A DNA stretch of 7,006 nucleotides from Actinomycetota bacterium (GTDB lineage Bacteria > Actinomycetota > Actinomycetes > Streptosporangiales > Streptosporangiaceae): positions 1 to 7,006 of the forward strand of contig PLIQ01000099.1 in the NCBI GenBank assembly GCA_003140115.1, in the 5' to 3' direction. This document shows positions 1-5,716 of the stretch, one piece after another. The first letter of the stretch is position 1, and each line of letters opens with the position of its first letter. Made by a program: the position numbers and the translations under genes. The notes under the pieces were generated by a model. It saw only the letters and a program-made list of their open reading frames with translations. It did no database searches and was not told the DNA's origin.

Positions 1-89
1 GGCTCAGCCGGGGCGAGGGCCGGCGGCTCAGCGGGGCAGGGGCTTGGGCTCAGCGGGGCAGGGGCTTGGGCTCAGCCGGGGTAGGCGGG
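1..89. repeat. 22-bp tandem repeat across the lpqB stop codon
   Basis: Two identical 22-bp copies lie at 25-46 and 47-68. A partial third copy at 69-85 carries the lpqB stop, and a diverged 24-bp copy sits at 1-24. Each unit begins GGCTCAG on the plus strand and carries runs of three or four G. The minus-strand transcript is therefore C-rich and G-poor here. TGA triplets on the minus strand at 74-72, 52-50 and 30-28 fall in all three frames. No ATG, GTG or TTG start exists on the minus strand in 1-71, so the next gene of the operon is not in view. Copy number may vary without altering LpqB. I infer a role at the operon's 3' end only from position and composition. Confidence 0.9.
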
Positions 90-2075
90 ATTCTGGCCTG
101 GCTCGCCGAGTTGATACCACGGGCCTTTCAGGCTGGTCGAGACGGCCAGGTTGCCGCCGGACAGGCCGGCCACTAGGACGTTCGCGTCGCCGTCGGCGGT
201 GATGGAGGTTACGTCCGGGGGGGCGACCTGCAGGTCCTGGGCCGACTGCCCGTCGACGGGCACCTCCGACAGGGTGTTCCCGCCGACCGCGTCGTTGACC
301 ACGATCAGGTCATCGGCGTCGTACCAGGCGACCGACCCCGGATGGGTGAGGCCCGGGCCGATGGAGGCGTACGTCCTGATGACCAGGTGCGCCGCGGGCG
401 AGCCCAGCTGATCGCTGGCGGGCTGCTGGCCGACGGCGGCGAGGTAGAGCCCGGGACTCGAGGCGCCGGGGCTCTGGGCGATGAAGGCGATCCGGACGCC
501 GTCCGGCGCGACGGCCAGGTCGGTGACGGAGCCGTTGACGGACCCTTCCAGCGTCACCGGGACATAGCCCTTACCGGTGGGCTGCAGCATGTCGATGCTG
601 CCGTTCTGCACGACCCAGAGCTTGTCGTTCCGATCCCAGGCGAGCGCGGTGATGCCGCCGCCGGTCAGCCGGGCCGTGTGCGAGAACAACGCGGCCTGGC
701 CCGACAGCGTGCCGACGTAGAGGCTGCCCTGGCCGGCCGTGACGACGGCCAGGTACTTTCCGTCCGGTGACACCGCCGCCATGGTCACGGCCGGCAGCGA
801 CGGGGGCTGAGCGGGCGGCGGCCCCGCGTTCGCCTCGTGCACGCCGTTGCTGTTGACGCACTGCTGGCTGGAGAACGCGCCGGTGCGGCCGACGAGGGGC
901 GCGACCGGGCCGATGAGTCCGGAAAGGCCCAGCACTTCGGAACCGCAGCGGGCCCACGACTGCCCGCCGTCGATGTAGTAGAAGCTGGCCGGCGCCGACG
1001 GGTAGGAGTCAAAGCACTGGTAGGCAGCCCGCGTCTGATCCAGATCCGGGGTCGGGCCGCCGGGACAGGGTGCGGAGGGCGGCGTCCAGGGCTTCCCGTT
1101 GAGCTCCAGCACGACGGACTGGATGTTGGGCAGGCTGCCGGCCGGCGCGGTCAGCGTCCAGACCAGTTGCGCGGCGAACCGCTCGAGTTGCCTCGGGCTG
1201 GGCTTGACCGTCTTGCCGACGGTGAGATTGACCGTGGCGGTCGAACCGTCGTTGGTGACCTGCTGCTGCACGCTGGTGCCCGGCGGAAGCCCGGTGACGG
1301 TCGCGTTGGCCAGCCAGGGCGTCTTGGGGCCTGCCGTGAGCGAGTTCACCAGGCCGGTGAGCAACTGTGAGACCGTGGCGCCCAGCGGCACGAACACCGA
1401 GTCCGGGACGAGCACCTGGTCCTGCGGGTCGAAGAAGTACAGATCCTGCGCCTTGTAGAACAAGGGAAAATCGCCGACGGGCAGCATCCGGTAGCCGGGC
1501 GGATCGGTAATGCGCCACTGGCCACCGACCTTGACCAGGGTGAAGGGGTAGGAGGCCGTCGCCGTCGCCGCCGCCGGGCCCGGGTTCAGCACCGAGACGT
1601 ACTGACCGGAGCCGTTGAAGCTGGCCTGTACCGTGCCCGTGACGTCGACCGAGGCCCGCGGGCTGGCGTTCCGGGCGGTCTTCGGGGCCAGCGCCGCCTT
1701 GGGCACGGTCAGGCTGCTGTACACGTTGACCGCGAAGCCCGGGTTCCATTCCTTGACGGCCGAGCTGGTCAGGTACAGCTGGGCCGCCTGGTAGGTCGGG
1801 TAGCTGGCGGCGGCGATCAGGAACCCCTGCACGATCTGCGACGGATTCTCGCCTGCCTGCGGCCCCAGGGGCACCGAGCCGATCAGGTTCCCCTCCGGCG
1901 CGCTGCTCTGCGGGCTGGCGTTGAACTCCCCGGCCGGACCGTTGGACGGCATGGCCACGCAGCCCGCCACGGCGGTGACCACGGCGGTGACCACAGCGGC
2001 CAGCACGCACATCCGCCGGGCGCCGCCCAGCCACCGCCGGGGCGGGGCGGGGCCAGCGACGGGGGGGCTAGCCAC
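72..2075 (-). CDS. lpqB: Lipoprotein LpqB, MtrB accessory protein
   Basis: This is a 667-residue secreted lipoprotein, longer than the mycobacterial protein (somewhat under 600 residues by memory). In mycobacteria LpqB binds the extracytoplasmic part of the kinase MtrB and affects MtrA phosphorylation. A basic n-region (RRWLGGARR) precedes a hydrophobic stretch and a lipobox ending VAGC, so lipidation is expected at Cys39. Residues about 75-230 form the N-terminal LpqB domain, including the conserved-looking DLYFFDPQDQVLVPD segment. About 232-330 match a GerMN-like domain, and about 425-660 form a beta-propeller-like region with repeated SPDGK/APDG elements. The C-terminus PAYPG resembles the VLPG end of other LpqBs. 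The linker at 337-406 contains four cysteines. The GTG start at 2075 overlaps the mtrB stop by 8 bp (GTGGCTAG) and has no evident ribosome binding site, which suggests translational coupling. An ATG at 2012 (Met22) would remove most of the basic n-region. Confidence 0.95.
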   Translation of the reverse strand: MASPPVAGPAPPRRWLGGARRMCVLAAVVTAVVTAVAGCVAMPSNGPAGEFNASPQSSAPEGNLIGSVPLGPQAGENPSQIVQGFLIAAASYPTYQAAQLYLTSSAVKEWNPGFAVNVYSSLTVPKAALAPKTARNASPRASVDVTGTVQASFNGSGQYVSVLNPGPAAATATASYPFTLVKVGGQWRITDPPGYRMLPVGDFPLFYKAQDLYFFDPQDQVLVPDSVFVPLGATVSQLLTGLVNSLTAGPKTPWLANATVTGLPPGTSVQQQVTNDGSTATVNLTVGKTVKPSPRQLERFAAQLVWTLTAPAGSLPNIQSVVLELNGKPWTPPSAPCPGGPTPDLDQTRAAYQCFDSYPSAPASFYYIDGGQSWARCGSEVLGLSGLIGPVAPLVGRTGAFSSQQCVNSNGVHEANAGPPPAQPPSLPAVTMAAVSPDGKYLAVVTAGQGSLYVGTLSGQAALFSHTARLTGGGITALAWDRNDKLWVVQNGSIDMLQPTGKGYVPVTLEGSVNGSVTDLAVAPDGVRIAFIAQSPGASSPGLYLAAVGQQPASDQLGSPAAHLVIRTYASIGPGLTHPGSVAWYDADDLIVVNDAVGGNTLSEVPVDGQSAQDLQVAPPDVTSITADGDANVLVAGLSGGNLAVSTSLKGPWYQLGEPGQNPAYPG
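1969..1992. repeat. Two perfect 12-bp tandem copies in the LpqB signal peptide
   Basis: The unit ACGGCGGTGACC occurs at 1969-1980 and again at 1981-1992. On the coding strand it yields the repeated TAVVTAVV stretch of the hydrophobic signal core, so a gain or loss would change the core length by four residues without a frameshift. A weaker third copy (ACAGCGGCC) follows. This is probably ordinary slippage in GC-rich DNA. Confidence 0.85.
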
Positions 2076-3861
2076 GGGAAATCACGTCGCCAACCTCGCC
2101 GGGGGGATACGGTTCCACCGCGCCCAGGCCGGCCGCGAGCTCCACCTCGTCCGGCTCGAGCGGCAGCGGCGAACCGACCAGGTCCTGGCCGACCACCCGG
2201 GGCAGGGTCAGCCGGAACACCGAGCCCTTGCCCCGCTCGCCCCAGGCCTGCAGCCAGCCGCCGTGCAGCCGCGCGTCTTCCAGCGAGATGGCCAGGCCCA
2301 AGCCGGTGCCGCCGGTGGTGCGGGCCCGGGCCGGGTCGGCGCGCCAGAACCGCTCGAAGACCCGCTGCTGCTCGCCCGGACGCAGGCCCACGCCGTAGTC
2401 CCGGACCGAGACGGCGACCGCGGCGCTGTCGAGCGCGGCGGTGACCACGACCTCCTTGCCTTCGCCGTGCTCGACCGCGTTGACCAAGATGTTGCGCAAG
2501 ATGCGCTCCACCCGGCGCCGGTCCACCTCGGCGAAGCATCCGGTCGCGGGTAGCCGGAAATCGATCCGGCTGCCCCGGCGCTCGGCCAGTTGCTGGGCGT
2601 CGTCGGCCGAGCGGCGGACCAGATCGCACACGTCGACCAGTTCGGCGTCCAGGGTGGCCGCCCCGGCGTCGTACCTGCTGATCTCGAGCAGGTCGACCAG
2701 CAGCTCCTCGAACCGCTCCAGCTGGCTCTGCAGCAGCTCGGCGGACCGGCCGCCGGCCGCGTTGAGCTCGGCCCGGGACTCGAACAGCAGGTCGGCGGCC
2801 ATCTTGATGGTCGACAGCGGAGTGCGGAGCTCATGGCTGACGTCCGAGACGAACTGCCGCTGCACGCTGGACAGATCCTCGAGCTCGCGGAGCTTGGCCT
2901 GCAGGCTGGCCGCCATCTCGTTGAACGAGGTGGCCAGCGCGGCCAGGTCGTCCACGCCGAGGACCTGCATGCGCTCCTCGAGATGACCGGCCGACACGCG
3001 CTGAGCCGCCTGGGCGGCGTGCCGGACGGGGAGCACCACCCACCGGGTCACCAGTGAGGCGATCGCGGCGAGCAGGACGACCAGGGCCAGCCCCACGCCG
3101 ACCAGGATCCGCTGGATCAGCGCCAGGAAGGACTGCTGCTGGGTGAACGGGAACACGTAGTACAGCTGGTAGTAGGGGCCGAGCGGCTCGCCGACGGCCA
3201 GCGCCGGGCCGGAGGTTCCGTACCCGGGGCTGTAGGTCAGCACGGTTGGTTCGGACCAGGGCGTGGCGGTGTAGTCGTTGTCGGAGCGATGCTGCCCCTG
3301 CTCGCGCCCCACGTCGGCGATCAGGCCGGGCGGGATGGTCGCCGTGATGTTCACGTTGCGCTGGGCCGCCCACTGCGCGCCGACCGGCCCGCCGTCGGTC
3401 AGCTGGACGAAGACCAGGTAGCTGCCGGTGCTGCCGCTGGCCGTCTGCAGCGCCGCGGCGATGGGCACCGCGGTGCTCAGCGCGTCGAACTGGTTGAGCG
3501 GCGCATCGAGCACGTGCAGGCCAGCCTGGTCGAACGCGAAATTGGCGCCGTTCTGCACCTGGGCCCGGTCGGCGCTCTCCGCGCTGCTGAGTAGCCCGGC
3601 GGAGATCGACTGGACCAGGAAGAAGCCGAGCACGGCGATGACCAGGGCGGACAGCACCAGCGTGGTCGAGACCACTCGCAGTTGCAGCGAGCGATGCCAG
3701 CGGCTGCGTAGCTGGGCCACGATCTGGCGCTGCCAGCGGCGCCCGGTAAACAGGCAGCGCCGCACCCAGGCCGGCAGCCTGCGCATGACGGACTTGCCGA
3801 ACGGCGACCGGACAAAGACGGTAATCCAGTCCTGCTGCCGATCCGTGCTCGCCGCTGCCAC
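2068..3861 (-). CDS. mtrB: Sensor histidine kinase MtrB
   Basis: This 597-residue membrane kinase autophosphorylates and passes the phosphate to MtrA. After a basic cytoplasmic N-tail, residues about 63-88 form TM1, followed by an extracytoplasmic sensor of about 160 residues (89-248). TM2 is about 249-272 and the HAMP domain about 272-325. The H-box SDVSHELRTPL places the phospho-acceptor at His343. The ATPase has an N-box (RNILVNAVEHG, Asn461), a G1 box (RDYGVGL, Asp488), an F-box (VFERFWR) and a G2 box (GGTGLGLAI, about 517-525), so all catalytic elements are intact. A tail of about 40 residues rich in Pro and acidic residues follows the ATPase. The GTG start at 3861 lies 14 bp after the mtrA stop and has only a weak upstream GGG stretch. 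An ATG at 3786 (Met26) is a possible alternative but would shorten the N-tail. Order and sequence fit MtrB rather than another HAMP kinase. Confidence 0.96.
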   Translation of the reverse strand: MAAASTDRQQDWITVFVRSPFGKSVMRRLPAWVRRCLFTGRRWQRQIVAQLRSRWHRSLQLRVVSTTLVLSALVIAVLGFFLVQSISAGLLSSAESADRAQVQNGANFAFDQAGLHVLDAPLNQFDALSTAVPIAAALQTASGSTGSYLVFVQLTDGGPVGAQWAAQRNVNITATIPPGLIADVGREQGQHRSDNDYTATPWSEPTVLTYSPGYGTSGPALAVGEPLGPYYQLYYVFPFTQQQSFLALIQRILVGVGLALVVLLAAIASLVTRWVVLPVRHAAQAAQRVSAGHLEERMQVLGVDDLAALATSFNEMAASLQAKLRELEDLSSVQRQFVSDVSHELRTPLSTIKMAADLLFESRAELNAAGGRSAELLQSQLERFEELLVDLLEISRYDAGAATLDAELVDVCDLVRRSADDAQQLAERRGSRIDFRLPATGCFAEVDRRRVERILRNILVNAVEHGEGKEVVVTAALDSAAVAVSVRDYGVGLRPGEQQRVFERFWRADPARARTTGGTGLGLAISLEDARLHGGWLQAWGERGKGSVFRLTLPRVVGQDLVGSPLPLEPDEVELAAGLGAVEPYPPGEVGDVISRG

Positions 3862-3875
3862 CGTAACGACCCGAC

Positions 3876-4553
3876 TTAGCCAGGACCTGCCTTGTAACCG
3901 ACACCGCGCACGGTCACGACGATCTCGGGGTGCTCGGGATCCCGCTCGATCTTGGCCCGCAGCCGCTGTACGTGCACGTTGACCAGCCGGGTGTCGGCCG
4001 CGTGCCGGTAGCCCCAGACCTGCTCGAGCAGCACCTCCCGGGTGAACACCTGCCTGGGCTTACGGGCCAGCGCCACGAGCAGGTCGAACTCCAGCGGGGT
4101 GAGGTTGAGGGTCCCCCCGTCGCGCTTCACCGAGTGGCCGGCCACGTCGATGACGATGTCGCCGATCTGGAGCATCTCCGGGGCGGGCTCGTCGGTCCGG
4201 CGGAGCCTGGCCCGGACCCGGGCCACGAGTTCCTTGGATTTGAACGGCTTCATGATGTAGTCGTCGGCCCCGGACTCCAGGCCGAGGACCACGTCGACGG
4301 TGTCGGTCTTCGCCGTCAGCATGACGATCGGAACCCCGGACTCGGCGCGGATCTGACGGCACACGTCGATTCCGTCGGAGCCAGGAAGCATCAGGTCCAG
4401 CAGCACCAGATCGGGCCGTGAATCCCTGAATACCTCGATCGCCTTATCGCCGTCGGCTACGAACGTCGGCTCGAACCCTTCGCCGCGAAGCACGATACCG
4501 AGCATCTCAGCGAGGGCGGCGTCGTCGTCGACGACCAGCACGCGTCCTTTCAT
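3876..4553 (-). CDS. mtrA: DNA-binding response regulator MtrA (OmpR/PhoB family)
   Basis: This 225-residue cytoplasmic transcription regulator is phosphorylated by MtrB and controls envelope, division and developmental genes in actinobacteria. Receiver residues 1-119 have the acidic cluster Asp9-Asp11, phospho-acceptor Asp53 (LLDLMLPG), the switch Thr80 (MLTAK), Tyr99 and Lys102 (DDYIMKPF). With this start the acceptor equals Asp56 of M. tuberculosis, whose protein has three extra N-terminal residues. Residues about 127-223 are the winged helix, with the recognition helix at about 187-201 (DTRLVNVHVQRLRAK) and the closing VRGVGYKAGP. The start at 4553 gives MKGRVLVVDDD, with GGGG a few bases upstream. 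The ATG at 4562 (MGPMKGR) is a close rival, with GGA upstream. The longer frame to 4604 adds unconserved residues and is unlikely. It is the first gene of the mtrA-mtrB-lpqB operon. Confidence 0.97.
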   Translation of the reverse strand: MKGRVLVVDDDAALAEMLGIVLRGEGFEPTFVADGDKAIEVFRDSRPDLVLLDLMLPGSDGIDVCRQIRAESGVPIVMLTAKTDTVDVVLGLESGADDYIMKPFKSKELVARVRARLRRTDEPAPEMLQIGDIVIDVAGHSVKRDGGTLNLTPLEFDLLVALARKPRQVFTREVLLEQVWGYRHAADTRLVNVHVQRLRAKIERDPEHPEIVVTVRGVGYKAGPG

Positions 4554-4580
4554 GGGCCCCATCGTTCCATTGATTGACTC

Positions 4581-4592
4581 TGCGTGGACGCA
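4581..4592. promoter_or_regulatory. Inverted repeat TGCGTggACGCA ahead of mtrA
   Basis: A perfect 5-bp inverted repeat with a 2-bp centre lies at 4581-4592, directly next to the candidate -10 and at the expected transcription start of mtrA. The position suits an operator or a leader hairpin. I do not recognise the binding protein, and it is not the direct-repeat type described for MtrA itself. Confidence 0.35.
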
Positions 4593-4621
4593 GGCTACCC
4601 CCATTTACCTGCTCAGCGACA
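4592..4621 (-). promoter_or_regulatory. Candidate mtrA promoter
   Basis: On the minus strand TAGCCT (4597-4592) fits the TAnnnT pattern of an actinobacterial -10. TGTCGC (4621-4616) is a weak -35 with an 18-bp spacer. The start would fall near 4585, leaving a leader of about 30 bases before the mtrA ATG. The match is weak and based on motif only. Confidence 0.25.
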
Positions 4622-4797
4622 CCTGTTCGGCGTTAGCTTTTCCGATTTGCGGGTAATCGAAACGGTTTTGCGGGGAGCGACCGGGCCCGTGGCCCGTCAC
4701 CTGGCCCGGCGGCGAGGCGGCCCGGGCCTGGCCCGGGGACGGAACGCGGGCGGGGTGACCGGAGGCGGGTAACCCACGGCCGTTCGGCATAAAAAGG

Positions 4798-4814
4798 GTT
4801 TGTCTTTGGCAAAC
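4798..4814. promoter_or_regulatory. Inverted repeat GTTTG-N7-CAAAC over the ung -35
   Basis: GTTTG at 4798-4802 and CAAAC at 4810-4814 are perfect inverted arms separated by 7 bp. They enclose and overlap the proposed -35 of ung, where a repressor would block polymerase. It does not match the actinobacterial LexA box (GAAC-N4-GTTC). Function is inferred from position only. Confidence 0.35.
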
Positions 4815-4833
4815 ATGCAGGCGAGGCTAGAGT
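4806..4833 (+). promoter_or_regulatory. Candidate ung promoter, possibly leaderless
   Basis: TTGGCA (4806-4811) differs from the -35 consensus TTGACA at one base. After a 16-bp spacer, TAGAGT (4828-4833) fits TAnnnT. The transcription start would fall at about 4840-4842, that is at or beside the second ATG (4842). The mRNA would then begin at its own start codon, a common arrangement in actinobacteria. In that case the first ATG (4836) would lie outside the transcript. Confidence 0.5.
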
Positions 4834-4835
4834 AG

Positions 4836-5537
4836 ATGGCCATGGCGGAGCCCCTGCGGAACATCATCGACCCAGGCTGGGCCGATGCTCTGGAGCCTGT
4901 CGCGGGGCGGATCGCCGCGATGGGGGACTTCCTGCGGGCCGAGGTCGCCGCCGGGCGGGGGTACCTGCCGTCGGGTGATAACGTGCTGCGCGCGTTCAAG
5001 CAGCCGTTCGCGGGCGTGCGGGTGCTGATCGTCGGCCAGGACCCCTACCCCACCCCCGGGCACGCGGTGGGGCTTGCCTTCTCCGTCGCGCCGCAGGTCC
5101 GGCCGCTGCCGCCCAGCCTGGTCAACATCTTCCGCGAGTACTCCGAAGACCTCGGTTATCCGACGCCCGCCACCGGGGACCTGACACCATGGACCGAACG
5201 CGGCGTGCTCCTGCTCAACCGGGTTCTCACCGTTCAGCCTGGTAAGCCAGGATCACATCGGGGCCGGGGGTGGGAAGAGGTGACCGAGCAGGCCATCCGG
5301 GCGCTGGCCGCGAGAAAAGCCGCCGCGGGAGCGGGCGGCGAGCCGCTGGTGGCGATCTTGTGGGGACGAGACGCGCGGACGCTCGCCCCGCTGCTCGAGG
5401 GCGTGCCCAGGACCGAATCGGCGCACCCGAGCCCGTATTCGGCGGCCAGCGGGTTCTTCGGTTCGCGCCCGTTCAGCCGGGCTAATCAGCTACTTGAACA
5501 GGAAGGTGCCGAACCGGTCGACTGGAAACTACCCTAG
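4836..5537 (+). CDS. ung: Uracil-DNA glycosylase, family 1 (UNG)
   Basis: This 233-residue enzyme cuts uracil from DNA, the first step of base excision repair after cytosine deamination. Motifs in order (numbered from 4836) are the catalytic water-activating loop GQDPYP (67-72, Asp69), stacking Phe82 in VGLAFSV, uracil-recognising Asn128 in LLLNRVLTV, and the minor-groove loop HPSPYSA (197-203, His197). The C-terminus EPVDWKLP closely follows the mycobacterial EPIDWRLP. Length agrees with actinobacterial UNGs (about 227). Position 201 is Tyr where the family usually has the intercalating Leu (Leu191 in E. coli). A short insert (about 161-169, AAAGAGGEP) lies before LVAILWG. For ATG 4836 there is a GCGAGG stretch 9 bases upstream. 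ATG 4842 (MAEPLRN) would fit a leaderless transcript and gives 231 residues. The gene is transcribed away from mtrA. Confidence 0.96.
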   Translation: MAMAEPLRNIIDPGWADALEPVAGRIAAMGDFLRAEVAAGRGYLPSGDNVLRAFKQPFAGVRVLIVGQDPYPTPGHAVGLAFSVAPQVRPLPPSLVNIFREYSEDLGYPTPATGDLTPWTERGVLLLNRVLTVQPGKPGSHRGRGWEEVTEQAIRALAARKAAAGAGGEPLVAILWGRDARTLAPLLEGVPRTESAHPSPYSAASGFFGSRPFSRANQLLEQEGAEPVDWKLP

Positions 5538-5556
5538 GGACGCATACCTCAAGGAT

Positions 5557-5630
5557 CCCCGAAAACTCGCGTAGTAACGCCTGATGGTAGGCTTAATTGC
5601 CTGTTTCGGGGGCAGTTTTACCGTTTCTGC
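5557..5630 (+). other. Nested inverted repeats between ung and the next gene
   Basis: An 8-bp perfect outer stem (CCCCGAAA 5557-5564 with TTTCGGGG 5604-5611) encloses two smaller inverted repeats, GCGTagtaACGC (5569-5580) and AGGCttaattGCCT (5589-5602). A further GCAG/CTGC pair (5612-5615 with 5627-5630) follows. As RNA this could form a three-way junction plus a hairpin. It could act as a structured leader of the downstream membrane gene or as an untypical terminator for ung, since only a four-T run follows the stem. I do not recognise a known riboswitch class. Confidence 0.4.
5597..5624 (+). promoter_or_regulatory. Weak candidate promoter for the membrane-protein gene
   Basis: TTGCCT (5597-5602), a 16-bp spacer and TACCGT (5619-5624) form a passable -35/-10 pair with a start near 5631, leaving a leader of about 57 bases before the GTG at 5688. 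If real, the nested stems upstream would be DNA elements or belong only to ung read-through RNA. The match is weak. Confidence 0.2.
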
Positions 5631-5665
5631 ATGGGAACAGCTGAATAGGCAACAGGGGAAATCGC

Positions 5666-5716
5666 GTGGACGGGCGGGACCGGACCAGTGGAATACACGC
5701 AGGTAGCAGGACGTGA
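5666..5716 (+). CDS. Possible 16-codon upstream ORF
   Basis: GTG at 5666 opens a 16-codon frame (MDGRDRTSGIHAGSRT) ending at TGA 5714-5716. It is preceded at a suitable distance by AGGGGAA (5654-5660), a better ribosome binding site than the one ahead of the main GTG at 5688. It overlaps the start of the membrane-protein gene in another frame, so its translation could reduce initiation at 5688. It may be chance; no family is recognised. Confidence 0.2.
   Translation: MDGRDRTSGIHAGSRT

Larger units (their letters stand above)
4554..4835. promoter_or_regulatory. Divergent mtrA/ung intergenic region
   Basis: About 280 bp separate the two divergent starts and hold no credible gene. The part nearest mtrA (4561-4670) is AT-richer. 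The middle (4681-4740) is very GC-rich, with five GGCCCG motifs (4684, 4691, 4703, 4719, 4730) and the 10-bp palindrome GGCCCGGGCC at 4719-4728. The part nearest ung (4766-4835) turns AT-richer again. The 8-mer GCGGGTAA occurs at 4649-4656 and 4765-4772, one copy towards each gene. I infer that both promoters lie here. Confidence 0.7.

Noticed and set aside
1..89. Possible CRISPR array
   Set aside because: The 22-bp units abut directly with no unique spacers, so this is a tandem repeat.
837..1370. Long plus-strand open frames opposite lpqB, mtrB and mtrA
   Set aside because: They are antisense to genes with clear families, are rich in Arg/Gly/Ala/Pro and show no domains: typical shadows in high-GC DNA.
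4554..4604. Longer mtrA N-terminus starting at 4604
   Set aside because: The extra residues MGVACVHAESINGT match no known MtrA N-terminus and would cover the likely leader and operator.
4681..4740. Rho-independent terminator or gene in the GC-rich middle of the divergent region
   Set aside because: There are GGCCCG repeats and a short palindrome but no U-run, and terminators make no sense between two divergent starts. Composition alone may explain the repeats.
4798..4814. LexA (SOS) box ahead of ung
   Set aside because: The arms GTTTG/CAAAC with 7-bp spacing do not fit the GAAC-N4-GTTC actinobacterial consensus.
5631..5648. Five-codon leaderless mini-ORF (ATG 5631 to TAG 5646)
   Set aside because: It rests entirely on a weak promoter guess and is too short to support.
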